Assembly: GCF_963855985.1 (NCBI RefSeq)
Contig: NC_087117.1
Location: 1,563,001 to 1,627,000, forward strand
DNA: 64,000 bases
From: Ostrinia nubilalis
Lineage: Eukaryota; Arthropoda; Insecta; Lepidoptera; Crambidae
Direction: 5' to 3'
Shown here: piece after piece, positions 31,058-42,911 of the stretch
Position numbering within the stretch: the stretch's first letter is position 1
Layout of the letters: every line of letters starts with the position of its first letter
Notes under the pieces: generated by a model
Seen by the model: only the letters and a program-made list of their open reading frames with translations
Told to the model about the DNA's origin: nothing
The model's database searches: none
Translations under genes and position numbers: made by a program

Positions 31058-31309
31058 ATATAAATAATCTACAGTCTTCTAAATATGGTGAAACTTAAAA
31101 AGCTTGCAAAGCTCTATGAAACAAGTTCCTGTACGTGACCTTATTACGGTTGAAATTGGGGCTTTTGTAAAGCTTGCTACTCACTTGAGCTTTTGCTTCA
31201 ATTTGCCTGAAAAATTATGGTTTATATTTTTAAGATGCGGTTGCGACTTTGTTTTTTGCGGTCTTTTTGTGCTTGAAATGAAATCCAGTTCATCAAAAAT
31301 AATGTAGTA

Positions 31310-31612
31310 GACTAAGAGCTGGTGAACGTCAGACCTGCGTCATTTTATAAAAGCTGTAAGTTTGTCGTCATACCATAAAAGCTGAATTTTATATAAAATA
31401 TTAGGGCAATAATTAGAAATACTTTCCTCATCAGCCAGACAGTTTTGACAGTTCCAACTCCTTGTCAGAAAGATTTTTTAGGATAGCTGCCAAAGCCACG
31501 ATGACCCAAACTTCATGATTCACCAACATTCTATCCTATATTGGGTGCATACGCTGACAAACTTTCAGCTTTTATAAAATGACGTAGGTCTGGCGTTCAC
31601 TAGCTCTTAGTC
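31310..31612. mobile_element. 303-bp MITE, TSD TA
   Basis: GACTAAGAGCTGGTGAACGT at the left and the reverse of it (with one 1-bp indel) at the right. Each is followed by a conserved ATTTTATAAAAGCT block. TA at 31308-31309 and 31613-31614. Family not recognised. Confidence 0.75.
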
Positions 31613-31614
31613 TA

Positions 31615-32090
31615 TAGGATTCTAATGGCATTAGAATTTTTCAAATCGAACAATCAAAATATCTTTTCTCTTTAATAATATTAGTGTATCATACACTGAC
31701 AGGAAGGCGCTAACTATCAATACTTCAATGAGTTAGTTTAGATTTTTGCCTCGTTGAATAAGTGGTCTAAAATGTGCTTCAAAATTCAGTTATTTCATTA
31801 TGTTTTTTAATAACAGCTCTACTACTAGCAAGCGGGAAACAATTACACTCGACAACTTATCGTAACTTCCTGCCCTTAAAATGTTCACTCTCTTGAACAA
31901 ACAACTCTAAACTATCGACACACTCTTTTCATCTTCAAACTCTAGTGTCACGTAAAGGAGGGTGCTCACTGAGGGCATCTAGGGAGCATTCGTCACGCGA
32001 ACGTTAGCTGCTTTTAAGCTTATTATAAAACCCTGATGGAATTATAGGTAACAATATATTTTTTTAATTTGTGGACTAAATTAATAATAA
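31615..32090. other. No gene recognised
   Basis: HEL scraps near 31630-31680 (AGAATTTTTCAAATCG). Otherwise unassigned. Confidence 0.45.
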
Positions 32091-32091
32091 T

Positions 32092-32165
32092 TATAAGAAA
32101 ACTGGATGGGGTACATAGCTCGTAGAACTGATGGCCGTTGAGGCAGAAAAGTTTTCAAGTCTCAA
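32092..32165 (+). mobile_element. RTE-B coding scrap
   Basis: GTACATAGCTCGTAGAACTG and GGCCGTTGAGGCAGAAAAG match the AHIARRxDGRWG block of RTE-B. Confidence 0.6.
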
Positions 32166-32171
32166 GAGAGC

Positions 32172-32371
32172 TTAGAGCTCTATAAAAGCGAAAGGTCACT
32201 GACTGACTCTTTCATCACGAAATCTCAGAACCTACAAGTGCTAGGAATCTCAAATTTTACATGGGTGTTCCTTTTAGAACGTAGGTGCTTACTTTGACGG
32301 TATTTTGCAAAATTCAACCTTTAATGGGGTAAAAAGGGGGCCACGCTTACGAAGTCGCGGGCGGCCGCTAG
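32172..32371 (+). mobile_element. HEL-1 Helitron-like element
   Basis: TCTATAAAAGCGAAAGGTC to GCGGGCGGCCGCTAG^T. Confidence 0.8.
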
Positions 32372-32697
32372 TTATCAATAAAAAAATTGAATACTAAAAT
32401 GTTCGGTTCTTTTACGTTGCAAACGTTCGCAACGAACGCTCGCGAGCAATAAAAACGACTCTCTGTGTGTCCCAACCCTAAACGTAAGACGCTTTGTTAG
32501 ATTTTGTAAGAAAACTTTCGACGAAGGATCTTTGGCAGTCTTTAGTTTTTGGGGCGCTACTTCAAAGGGATCCATAGAGAAAGGTCGCTTTAGGATGATG
32601 CTATAAATATACTAGCTTGATTAAATACACTAAAGACTTCTTTCCGTGAAAGTGAATCGCCATCTTGGCAGTTTTGTTTTATCCAAAATTGTGTTTC
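32372..32697. other. No gene recognised
   Basis: A 66-aa minus-strand frame has no recognisable motif. ACGTTGCAAACGTTCGCAACGAACG near 32415 is a short palindrome-rich stretch. Confidence 0.45.
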
Positions 32698-32861
32698 ATC
32701 ATCATCATCATTATTTCAGAAACAGGACGTCCACTGCTGAACATAGGCCTCCCCCAATTACTTCCACATCGCCCGCTTGGTAGCGGCCTGCATCCAGCGC
32801 CTTCCTGCTACCTTTATCAGGTCGTCGGTCCACCTCGTGGGTGGACGTCCCACGCTGCGTT
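32698..32861 (-). mobile_element. RTE-A LINE 3' fragment
   Basis: (TCA)n then TTTCAGAAACAGGACGTCC to CGTCCCACGCTGCGTT. No clear flanking duplication. Confidence 0.75.
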
Positions 32862-33324
32862 AAATATTTATGTGCCGCTGACCAACTATATCTCTCTTGC
32901 TTAAACTCAACTTGGGAGAGGTCTTTGTCCAATAGTGGTCGCCATTTGGCTGAAACTGGGAAGTGGGAAAATAGTTCCCACCATCATAGGTATTTTACCT
33001 ATTTTTCCTTATCTTAAAGTGCAAAAGACAATAAATTTAAACTTAAAGCTTTAACCATTCAATTTACAAAAGGCCGTGTACTTCCCTAATTCAATAAGAC
33101 GGTTTTTGTCCAACTTTACGGACCCGTTTCAAAATGATATATCCCCTGACCTTCCCTTAAAACGGAATCCTACGGGCATTGGGTGAAATGGACGACCGAT
33201 TTTAGAGTTATACTTAAAAAAACACACTGAAGCTCGAAGCTCGGACTAATCCAACCTCTCATTCCCACCACTGCAATTCCTGTTTTCAGTGAAACTTCTA
33301 GAATTACGGGTTGGTAATGTTGTT
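32862..33324. other. No gene; RET-X scrap at about 33252-33285
   Basis: CCTCTCATTCCCACCACTGC matches the RET-X 3' part in reverse. Otherwise AT-rich. Confidence 0.45.
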
Positions 33325-33469
33325 CCACCCACAAGATGGACCGACGACATCATAAAGGTAGCAGGAAGGCGCTGGACGCAGGCCGCTACCAACCGGGCAA
33401 CATGGAAAGCATTGGGGGAGGCCTATGTTCAGCAGTGGACGTCCTATGGCTGAGATGATGATGATGATG
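33325..33469 (+). mobile_element. RTE-A LINE 3' fragment, TSD AATGTTGTT
   Basis: CCACCCACAAGATGGACCG to a (GAT)n tail, flanked by AATGTTGTT at 33316-33324 and 33470-33478. Confidence 0.9.
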
Positions 33470-33478
33470 AATGTTGTT

Positions 33479-34068
33479 TTGCCCCAAGAACCAAGGGTGG
33501 GGGTAGGTTAGACCTACTGAATTATCAAAACACAAAATTTCATAAGAATCGGTCACAGCGTTTTGGAGGAGTTTTGATATAAGCACTCACACAAAAATTT
33601 TAGTTTATTATTACTACAGTGCACTATTTTTCGTAGTCAGTTTTAATTTTGTTAAAATGTATTTAGGTATTTTAATATTACCTTAATAGGTAACCCCCAA
33701 AAGCAACAGGGGCAACTGTTGCCTGACGGAATCTTTTTTTTTGTTTGAAATAAATAAATAATAAATGACAAACTGAAACACAGACAAAGCAGAAGCATAT
33801 GCTAGCTTGCATGAATCTTTACTTCCCTTGAAATAACTCCCTAAAACAAATAAAATGATGCAATCTCAAAGTTTTTACAAGTCGGGGTCAGAATGAGGAT
33901 AATTTAAAAGAAAAAGTTGGGAATTCTTCTTTTTACCCCAAGTATTTAGGGTAAAGAGATTTTCAGGTAAAGCATTTTACAGGTTTTTTGCTTATTTTGT
34001 TTGTATAAATACTGATATTATACATAGGTACAAAAGTAACTCCGTCTGTATATTTAGTTTAAAGGTTG
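33479..34068. other. No gene; HEL 5' region at the right
   Basis: AT-rich. AAAAGTAACTCCGTCTGTAT at 34032 looks like the head of the HEL element through which the duplicated block begins. Confidence 0.45.
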
Positions 34069-34632
34069 TACATAAAACAAAGTTGTGCTAGTTACATCAT
34101 TTATAACTCAAGAACCGCTGGACAGATTTTAATGAAATTTGGTATGGAGGTAGCTAAAACCCTGTGTTAACATAATATATGCATTTTACCCGACTACCTA
34201 AAAAGGAGGGTAATGTTTTTAGTATATCTAATAAACTGCGGGTATTCCGCGACGTAGTACCATCTCAATGACAACAATCATTGTCTGATAGCTGGTACGA
34301 AGTTCGCCAGGTTATTGGTAATAAAATATGTATAAAGTATACATTTAAAGCAAATTATTCGTATCAATATATTATCATTTTCATAATTTCAATAAAACTT
34401 AGAATCGAGTCAAAAATCTATAAGAACTTTTTAATAAAAACTGTCCATACTACGAGAAAATCACATCACGTCCGTAGCGTCTCGTAGTCGACTAACAATT
34501 TCATACTACGCCGTAGCGTCCGCAGTCTACGCTACGAACATTCTTGTGATTTGAGAAAATGTCTTTGTAAATATGACCACATTTTTACATTGACTATGTC
34601 AATATTTTTCTTATTTACACAGTGTGTGTCAA

Positions 34633-34775
34633 CGCCCGTATTTACAAACGATGCTTGCTTAAGTGAAGCATCAAATCGAACGCACAGCGTTGAATAGAGC
34701 TCTGTGATTGGTTCGTGTGTCACCCTGTGCGTCCACGCGCACTGTGAGACCTAGTAATGTTTGTGAATGCGGGCG
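34633..34775. mobile_element. MITE-H1 in duplication copy 1
   Basis: CGCCCGTATTTACAAACG to GTTTGTGAATGCGGGCG. Present at the same place in copy 2 (38756-38901), so it predates the duplication. Confidence 0.85.
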
Positions 34776-35352
34776 AAAATGTTTGTATAGATGTATTTCC
34801 ATTTTAACCGACTTCAAAATGGAGGAGATCTCGATTCGTCCGGAAGTTTTTTAAGTGTAACTCCGTCAATTATGATCCGATTTCAAACACTCTTTTTTGC
34901 TTGATAAAATTTGATCAGTAGTTTAGTTTTAAAATTAAAATAACTGGGAATACGGATCACGAACTCGACGCTTCAGTCAGCCTGTAACCACGGCCAGTGC
35001 AACCCGGTCGAAACGTCAGGCAAATACAGGTAATATTTCAGTATTACTTAACCGCGTATCGCGTTAAAACCTGTTTTATTTAATTAAGTTATGTAACGCG
35101 AAAGTTTAAAATTAATTAATTGAGAAAATGTGTCATCCATGTAAATAAATAGCGAGTTTTGTTCAATAAAAATTCTCAAATATCATTCATGAGATAATAA
35201 TTATTACTGACGGGATTGCTACCATGTACCTTAATTTTGAGTTTCCGATATTTCGGCACTGTTGCAAGCGCCATGGTCACGGAGTAACTGAGGAAACTTG
35301 CGGGTGAGAAGTTATGGGCAGACATAACAGTCTACCCTCTTTCGCAGTCTTA

Positions 35353-35527
35353 GAGTAGGCGCACACCGTTGATTTTTCGTCGGCCGATAGTTTAGTCGGG
35401 CAGTTGATCAGTATGGGCATGTATGGGAGTGCGCACACTACGCCGATTCGATTTGGCCGATTCTTCATACAAATTAAAATCGGGCACAACTATCGGCCAA
35501 CTGAAAATCAACGGTGTGCGCCTACTC
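35353..35527. mobile_element. MITE-H2, Harbinger-like, TSD TTA, present only in copy 1
   Basis: GAGTAGGCGCACACCGTTGA and its reverse, 175 bp, flanked by TTA at 35350-35352 and 35528-35530. Copy 2 has the empty site GCAGTCTTATTATTATG (about 39509-39525). A 3-bp TTA target with long TIRs fits PIF/Harbinger. Confidence 0.9.
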
Positions 35528-36015
35528 TTATTATTATGTTAGTGACTATGAAAGTTTAAAACAATTAAACGTTCCATAAACAATTAATCATCAATTAATT
35601 AAACGTTCCACTGCCAACCTTCAGTAGTAACATCAAATTTCACTAAAAGCATAAAATAGATTCAACTTTTTAGTGCGCTATTTTACACCCAGCCTACCTT
35701 TTTGGAGGCTTTTTGCTGACACAACTTTGCAATGGTCGAGCCAGCGGTCGATGCGATATCAATTGGAGGGCGTTTTGATTTATGTTTCGACTATATTTCG
35801 ATTCGGCACGTTAGAGTCGGTAATATAAAATCGAAAACTATTTGGTGGGTAGAAATACTACTTCTATAAATACCTACACTATACAGTGTGAAATTTTGTA
35901 ATGTCACCTGGAGGGAAGGTACATCTTAATACTGTAGATAGAAAATTTTACTCAAATAAAACATTCCTTTATTTTTGTAAAGAAAGAAAACTGCATTCAA
36001 AGATTTATATTTATA

Positions 36016-36233
36016 CTAGCTTTTGCTCGCGGCTTCGCCTGCAAAATTTTGTCAGTCACAGAAGAACATTATCACGCGCGTCCCTGTTTTAAAAACCGGG
36101 ATAAAAACTATCCTATGTCCGTTCCCGGGACTCTATCTCTAGGTATGCCAAATTGCATCAAAATCGCTTCAGTGGTTTAGGCGTGAAAGCGTGACAGACA
36201 GAGTTACTTTCGCATTTATAATATTAGTATAGA
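36016..36233 (-). mobile_element. HEL-2 Helitron-like element in copy 1
   Basis: CTAGCTTTTGCTCGCGGCTT at the left, and A^TCTATACTAATATTATAAA (minus strand) at the right. Confidence 0.85.
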
Positions 36234-36559
36234 TATAGATTTATAGGCATTACGAAGTTCAATGAGTCAGCTAGTAATAAACAAAAATCTATACTTGCAA
36301 GTAAAAAGAATCAGTTATTTTACTATTCGTCAGTCAATTGGAAAATAAATAAAAATTTGCACAACACAGTGGATACACGTTACTGCTAAAAGTGCCTCAG
36401 ATAAGTCTAATATCTTGTTGAGATCCGATTTTTCACTTTCCCCACTGTGTTTGCGATATAAGGGTGATTTGTGTCCCATTCCCTGTTACTGAGAAATAGG
36501 GGGTGGATAAATCACACCTACACCGGCTGCTGCTAAGGCCGCTTGGTAAAAATCAGGGA

Positions 36560-36700
36560 TGTTATGGATATCCGTAACCGTAAAGTTTCTTTCGGATATC
36601 CGAAATAAAAAAATATCCGAAACCGTAACCGTAACCGGTTCAAAAGTTGCGGATAATTTCGGATGTCGGCAGTTTAAAAGTTGTTTTTATATAGCAAATA
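36560..36700. repeat. CCGTAA-rich repeat in copy 1
   Basis: GGGATGTTATGGATATCCG then CCGTAACCGTAACCGG, with TTTCGGATATCCGAA words. Confidence 0.7.
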
Positions 36701-36756
36701 TATAAAGGCATAACAGCCTGATTTACCTTTATAATGCCATCTAGTATCTAGTTGTA

Positions 36757-38221
36757 CAGTCGCGGAATGAAAAGGTTCGTCACCTTAGTGTCGGTTTTTG
36801 CTTGCACTAGGTACTGTAAGAGTCAAACCTGCCAACATAACCGTGCAAGAAACAGTGCTGCTAACATTTAAATAAATATGACGGTTGCTAACGAATAAGG
36901 TTTTGCTTGTTTATTTTTCTATCCCATCAGTGCAATGCAGTGATGACATTGACCAATTGTTTTTTTTTTATTTAATAGACATAATAATGGCAGGTTGAAC
37001 CAACAAGAAGGTTTTAGTTTATCAATCATGGACCTATAAAAAAAGGCGGACGGAACTCGCGCTACAACAAAACTGTGACGCAAAATTTTGGCGTTTGTCT
37101 ATTGTGTGAGTGAATTTAGGGATGCCATGTTAGCCAAAACATTTTACCCATTTATTTTAAGAAAAACATAGATCGGCAGATGTTACTTGGAAATGTAGAC
37201 ATAATTATTCCGTGCCATTTTAAAAGGATGAAAGGTGAATGCGTTGAGGTAGGCGCGAAATTTTCAATGATCAAATTTTCTTACATTGTTTGCAAGTCAG
37301 TGTGTCAGGGTATGTACATAATGTTGATCAAAAATGATTCACGCAGTTACAAATTACGAATCTTGTGTACATTATAATCATAATCTTATGCATCATCAAT
37401 ATATTATTATTATCTCTGATAGATTTTTTTTAACATACAACCTGACACTGACTTGCAATCAATGTAAGAAAATTTGAATTTTGCAGTTCCACATTTTTGG
37501 GAAGGATAAAATTTGCCTATGAAAATATATCCCATTAAAACACAATTATTATGATAAATTATTTTATTTCAATAGTATGCGTAATAAATAACTAAAAAGT
37601 CCTAAAATTATTATTAATTTCCCATATTTCGGGTAATTTTCCCACGTAAATAACTGAGAACACTGGTCTTTGACGTATTATTTTTTCGAGTGAATGACGT
37701 TTGATTTCAATTAATTTCAATATTTTAATGTCGTGAAATAAGTGATTGGATTATTATTTTGCCTGTGAAATGTGATTCCTTAATTTTTGTTTGTTCGAAC
37801 AGAACGGTTTTTACACAATTTCATCACACAAGACATGTCGTATTCGTGTTGTTTTTTCGCTGCTTAAATGTGTCAACTGTGTGAAGTTTGCACTCGAAGT
37901 GGTGTATCAGGGTGTGAATGTGTGCGTGCCGGCCTGTACGTACAGGCAAGCTGGTGTATCCTAATGTCACAGTATTTTGTTGATGAGACTCCGTCCGACT
38001 TTTTTTATAGGTCCATGTTATCAATCATGATAATCTTCTTGACAAGATAAATCGTCAAACAACTTTGATCTGAATAATTTTGAACTTTACTTACGAACAG
38101 TTAAAGATTATTTTCTCTAACTCGAGATTATTCTGTAACATAGTTTCAAAAGGTAATATGTGCTCGCTGTTCGTTGAAGGAATCAATTTGAAAACTGACG
38201 AACCTTTTCATTCCGTGACTG
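36757..38221. mobile_element. 1,465-bp TIR element at the duplication junction, TSD TA
   Basis: Left CAGTCGCGGAATGAAAAGG (36757) and right CCTTTTCATTCCGTGACTG (to 38221) are 26-bp inverted ends with one difference. TA is at 36755-36756 and 38222-38223. Frames inside are at most 66 aa. A GTAAGAAAATTTGAATTTTGC-type word occurs in both orientations around 37280 and 37465. A TA target suggests a Tc1/mariner-like or related superfamily. Non-autonomous. Confidence 0.8.
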
Positions 38222-38755
38222 TACATAAAACAAAGTTGTGCTAGTTACATCATTTATAACTCAAGAACCGCTGGACAGATTTTAATGAAATTTCGTATGG
38301 AGGTAGCTAAAACCTTCTATTAACATATAGGCTTTTTACCCGACTATCCAAAAAAGGGGTATAATGTCTTAGAGAATCTAATAAACAGGGTATTCGTACC
38401 ATCATACCATTGACGTAGTACCATCTCAATGACTACAATTATTATTATCTGTTACACGGTACGAGATTCGCTGAGTTAGCTAGTATAATTATAAAGTAAC
38501 AATTTCATCATTTCAATAAAACTTAGAATCGAGTCAAAAATCTATAAGAACTTTTAATAAAAACTGTCCATACTACGAGAAAATCACATCACGTCCGTAG
38601 CGTCTCGTAGTCGACTAACAATTTCATACTACGCCGTAGCGTCCGCAGTCTACGCTACGAACATTCTTGTGATTTGAGAAAATGTCTTTGTAAATATGAC
38701 CACATTTTTACTTTGACTATGTCAATATTTTTCTTATATACACAGTGTGTGTCAA

Positions 38756-38901
38756 CGCCCGTATTCACAAACGATGCTTGCTTAAGTGAAGGAGCAAACC
38801 GAACACACAGCGTTTAATAGAGCTCTGTGATTGGTTCGTGTGTCACCTTGTGCGTCCACGCGCACTGTGAGGCTTCATAGTAATGTTTGTGAATGCGGGC
38901 G
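38756..38901. mobile_element. MITE-H1 in duplication copy 2
   Basis: CGCCCGTATTCACAAACG to GTTTGTGAATGCGGGCG. Confidence 0.85.
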
Positions 38902-40011
38902 AAAATGTATTAATTAAGATTTTGAATTATTGGTATATTTTAACCGACTTTTAAAAAGGGGAAGGTTTTGATTCGTCTGGATGTTTTTATGTATAACATT
39001 GTCAGTTATGAGCCGATTTCAAAAATTATTTTTGGGTCCGACAGGATATAATTCCGAGTTGGTATTATTCAAACTTTATTAAAATTGGATCAGTAGTTTA
39101 GTTTTAAAATTAAAATAACTGGGAATACGGATCGCGCACTCGACGCTCAAGTCAGCCTGTGAACACGGCCGGTGCAACTCGGTCTAAACGTCAGGCAAAT
39201 ACAGGAAATATTTCAGTATTACCTAACCGCGTATCGCGTTAAAACCTTTTTAAATTAATTAAATTATGCAACGCAAAAGTTTAAAATTAGTTAATTGAGA
39301 AAATGTGTCATCCATGTAAATAAATTGCAAGTTTTGTTCTCAAATATCATTCATGAGATAATAATTATCACTGACGGGATTGCTACCATGTACCTTAATT
39401 TTGAGCTTCCGATATTTCGGCACTGTTGCAAGCGCCATGGTCACGGAGTAATTGAGGAAACTTGCGGGTGAGATGTTATGGGTAGACATAACAGTCTACC
39501 CTCTTTTGCAGTCTTATTATTATGTTAATTATTATTTTAGTGAAAGTTATATTACAACAGTATATTCATGAGATAAATCATCAGTTAATAAAACAATCAA
39601 CTGCCAACCTTCAGTAGTAACATCTTGGTCCACTAAAAACATAAAATAGATTCAACTTTTCAGTGCATTATTTTACACAGCACCCAGCCTGCCTTTTTGG
39701 AAGCTTTTTTGCTGACACAACTTCGCAATGGTCGAGCCAGCGGTCGATGCGATATCAATTGGAAGGCGTTTTGATTTATGTTTCGACTATATTTCGATTC
39801 GGCACGTTAGAGTCGGTAATATAAAATCGAAAACTATTTGGTGGGTAGAAATACTACTTCTATAAATACCTACACTATACAGTGTGAAATTTTGTAATGT
39901 CACCTGGAGGGAAGGTACATCTTAATACTGTAGATAGAAAATTTAACTCAAAGAAAACATTCATTTATTTTTGAAAAGAAAGAAAACTGCATCCAAAGAT
40001 TTATATTTATT

Positions 40012-40226
40012 CTAGCTTTTGCTCGCGGCTTCGCCTGCTAAATTTTGTCTGTCACAGAAGAACATTATCGCGCGCGTCCCTGTTTTAAACACCGGGATAA
40101 AAACTATCCTATGTCCGTTCTCGGGACTCTAACTATCTCTATGCCTTTCATCAAAATCGCTTCAGTGGTTTAGGCGTGAAAGCGTGACAGACAGAGTTAC
40201 TTTGGCATTTATAATATTAGTATAGA
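40012..40226 (-). mobile_element. HEL-2 Helitron-like element in copy 2
   Basis: CTAGCTTTTGCTCGCGGCTT to TATAATATTAGTATAGAT; paralogue of 36016-36233. Confidence 0.85.
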
Positions 40227-40544
40227 TATAGATTTATAGGCATTACGAAGTTAAAGCTAGTAAGAAACAAAAATCTATACTTGCAAATAAAAAGAATCAG
40301 TTATTTTACTATTCGTCAGTCAATTGGAAAATAAATAAAAATTTGCACAACACAGTGGATACACGTTACTGCTAAAAGTGCCTCAGATAAGTCTAATATC
40401 TTGTTGAGATCCGATTTTTCACTTTCCCCACTGTGTTTGCGATATAAGGGTGATTTGTGTCCCATTCCCTGTTACTGAGAAATAGGGGGTGGATAAATCA
40501 CACCTACACCGGCTGCTGCTAAGGCCGCTTGGTAAAAATCAGGG

Positions 40545-40965
40545 ATGTTATGGATATCCGTAACCGTAAAGTTTCTTTCGGATATCCGAAATAAAAAAAT
40601 ATCCGAAACCGTAACCGTAACCGGTTCAAAAGTTTCGGATAATTTCGGATGTCGGCAGTTTAAAAGTTGTTTTTATATAGCAAATATATAAAGGCATAAC
40701 AGCCTGATTTACCTTTATAATGCCATCTAGTATCAATTTTTATTTTTTTATTATAATTTTTATTATAAAGTGTGCGGCAATGAATGAACCGTGTTGAACA
40801 ACTATTGCAAATTCCATTCTAAAGCACAGATATCCGTAACCGTAACCGAAACTTTCGAATATCCGAAATAAAAAAATATCCGTAACCGTAACCGAAACCG
40901 GTATTATTATTCCTATATCCGTAACCGTATCCATAACCAAAACTACATATCCATAACATCCCTAG
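40545..40965. repeat. Two CCGTAA-rich repeats
   Basis: 40545-40670 belongs to duplication copy 2. 40815-40965 is a separate inverted copy just outside the duplication (CCGTAACCGTAACCGAAAC and CATAACATCCCTAG at its end). Confidence 0.7.
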
Positions 40966-41096
40966 TAAAAATGCGAGGGTATTTTAGACAGACTGAAAGA
41001 TATGGCCCCGATAAATATGCCGTTGTACAGGCGAGTCACCCCTCCCGTGCTCTCCCATACCTCAAACTAGACCTATAGTAAAAGATTGCGTGAAAC

Positions 41097-41440
41097 GTTC
41101 GTTCGTTCGTTCGTTCGTTTCAGCCGAATGACGTCCACTGCTGGACAAGGCCTCCTCCAAGGTTTTCTACAATGAACGGTCCTACTCTGCCCGCATCCAG
41201 GCTCTTCCCGCGACCTTCACCAGATCGTCGGTCCACCTAGTAGGAGGCCTGCTTACGCTACGTCTTCCAGCCCGTGGTCGCCACCCGAGAACTTTTCTGC
41301 CCCAACGGCCATCGTCTCTACGAGCTATGTGCTCCGCCCACTGCCACTTGATTTTAGCAATTCTGCGAGCTATGTCGGTCACTTTGGTTCTCTTGCGGAT
41401 CTCCTCATTTCTGATTCGATCACGCAGGGAAACTCGGAGG
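41097..41440 (-). pseudogene. RTE-B LINE, best-preserved C-terminal ORF remnant
   Basis: The minus strand reads an RNEEIRKRTKVTDIARR region, IAKIKWQWAEHIARRDDGRW, KVLGWRPRAGRRS, then RPPTRWTDDLVKVAGRAWM. A CAG-to-TAG nonsense codon follows, then a frameshift and a (GAAC)n tail. Basic, Trp-rich C-terminus of RTE-type LINE ORFs. The endonuclease and RT catalytic parts are missing. Confidence 0.85.
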
Positions 41441-41721
41441 CGTGAACAACATTATCTAATGAAGCAAAACTGACGCAGAAAAGTCAGGAAACATAAGAAC
41501 AATAGATTAATCAACATCCCAGCTTCCACGAATATATTGTACTATCCAATACATCTTACAAGGAAAACGGATACAAAAAGATTGAGTCAAAGAAATAATC
41601 ACTTAGCTTGAGACAAATAGCGAAACAACGAAGAAAGAAACATTATCAAATGTAGTCTATGTCTAATAAAAGTGATGTATATGTCATAAAGTAAAGTTTC
41701 AATCATTAAAAAACCATTTAC

Positions 41722-41861
41722 TAGGTGGACCGACGACCTCATAAAGGTAGCAGGAAGGCGCTGGATGCAGGCCGCTACCAAGGCGATGTGGAAATCATTG
41801 GGGGAGGCCTGTGTTCAGCAGTGGACGTCCTGTGGATGAAATGATGATGATGCTGAATTAA
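41722..41861 (+). mobile_element. RTE-A LINE 3' fragment
   Basis: ACTAGGTGGACCGACGACC to (GAT)n. ATTAAAAAAC and ATTAAAAAC lie near the two ends as a possible degraded duplication. Confidence 0.75.
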
Positions 41862-42104
41862 AAACTTCAGCATGAAGTTATGTATACTTCTCATAATTAT
41901 AATCTTAATTAGTCCTTAAAACAAAGTCCTTCGCCGTATCTGTCTTTTGACTACAAACTCAAAAACTACTGAACGGATTTTCATTCACTTTTTACCAATA
42001 GTTAGTGCTCTATGAGAAAGATTTAAGTGTATAAATTTTCAAATTAAGATAAACGACAGATAATTTTTATCCCGGTTTTTGAAAGGGGGACGCGCGCTAT
42101 ACAG

Positions 42105-42385
42105 GTTGCTTTTCGGAAATCAATGATTGCAGTTCTTTCTTTAAAAAAAATAAAGGAATGTATACTTTGAGTAAGATTTTCTATCTACAGTATTAACGAT
42201 GCTTGCTTAAGCGAAGCAGCAAATCGAACGCACAACGTTGAATAGAGCTCTGTGATTGGTTCGTTTGTCATCCTGTGCGTTCACGCGCACTGTGAGACCT
42301 CATAGTAATGTTTGTGAATACGGGCGTAAATTAAGAGTACTTTTCCTTCAGGTGACTGTACAAAATTCCAACCTGTATAGTCTCT
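42105..42385. mobile_element. CACCCTGTAT-type TIR element remnant with nested MITE-H1
   Basis: Left part TTTTTATTGCAGTT-like to TTTTCTATCTACAGTATTA and right part CCTTCAGGTGACTGTACAAAA plus TTCCAACCTGTAT match the element at 48161-48741. MITE-H1 (about 42196-42326, left end lost) sits between them. Confidence 0.6.
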
Positions 42386-42644
42386 CTGTCAGACAGGCGA
42401 AACCGCGGGAAAAAGCTAGTACAAAACATCATTGTAGTATTTCAAATCAAAATTAGGTCCGGAACGGCACGCTTTGCTCTGAATTCTCAGCCTATTCAGA
42501 GAATTTGAAAGACTCTTCATTTTTTAGTTTTCAATAGGCACAATTGAGAAAGTTTGAAAAAGCGTGCCTATTTAGAAACTTATTTTCGCTCTCTTAGTTC
42601 GAAACTGTTTACGCAGCTCTCAAAAAAAAAAAATTACCGACTTG

Positions 42645-42823
42645 AAATATTCTTCATTGGTGCTCCGCTCCTATTGGTCTTAGCGTGATGATATATAGCC
42701 TTAAGCCTTCCGGAATTAACGGGCTATCCAACACAAAAATATTTTTTCAAATCGGTCCAGTAGTTCCTGAGATTAGCGCGTTCAACCAAACAAACTCTTC
42801 AGCTTTATAATATTAGTATAGAT
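42645..42823 (-). mobile_element. HEL-2-type element, 5' part
   Basis: A^TCTATACTAATATTATAAAG on the minus strand at the right. AGTAGTTCCTGAGATTAGC is in the body; the 3' terminus is lost. Confidence 0.65.
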
Positions 42824-42911
42824 GTATAGGCGGTACGAAGTTCGCCGGCTCAACTAGTTGTTTATAAATCAGAATAACAGGTGAAGCCACGGGAAAAGCT
42901 AGTCTTACTAA

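Larger units (their letters stand above)
34069..36754. repeat. 2.5-kb direct duplication, copy 1 (2,686 bp)
   Basis: From TACATAAAACAAAGTTGTGC to ATGCCATCTAGTATC it is collinear with 38222-40732 at high identity. It contains a HEL-type piece, MITE-H1 (34633-34775), MITE-H2 (35353-35527, absent from copy 2), a TIR fragment from 35887, a HEL-2 (36016-36233) and a CCGTAA repeat. Copy 2 lacks small pieces but keeps the same order. Confidence 0.9.
38222..40732. repeat. 2.5-kb direct duplication, copy 2 (2,511 bp)
   Basis: Collinear with 34069-36754. The length difference (175 bp) equals MITE-H2. Homology ends after CCATCTAGTATC; copy 2 then runs into AATTTTTATTTTTTT. Confidence 0.9.
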
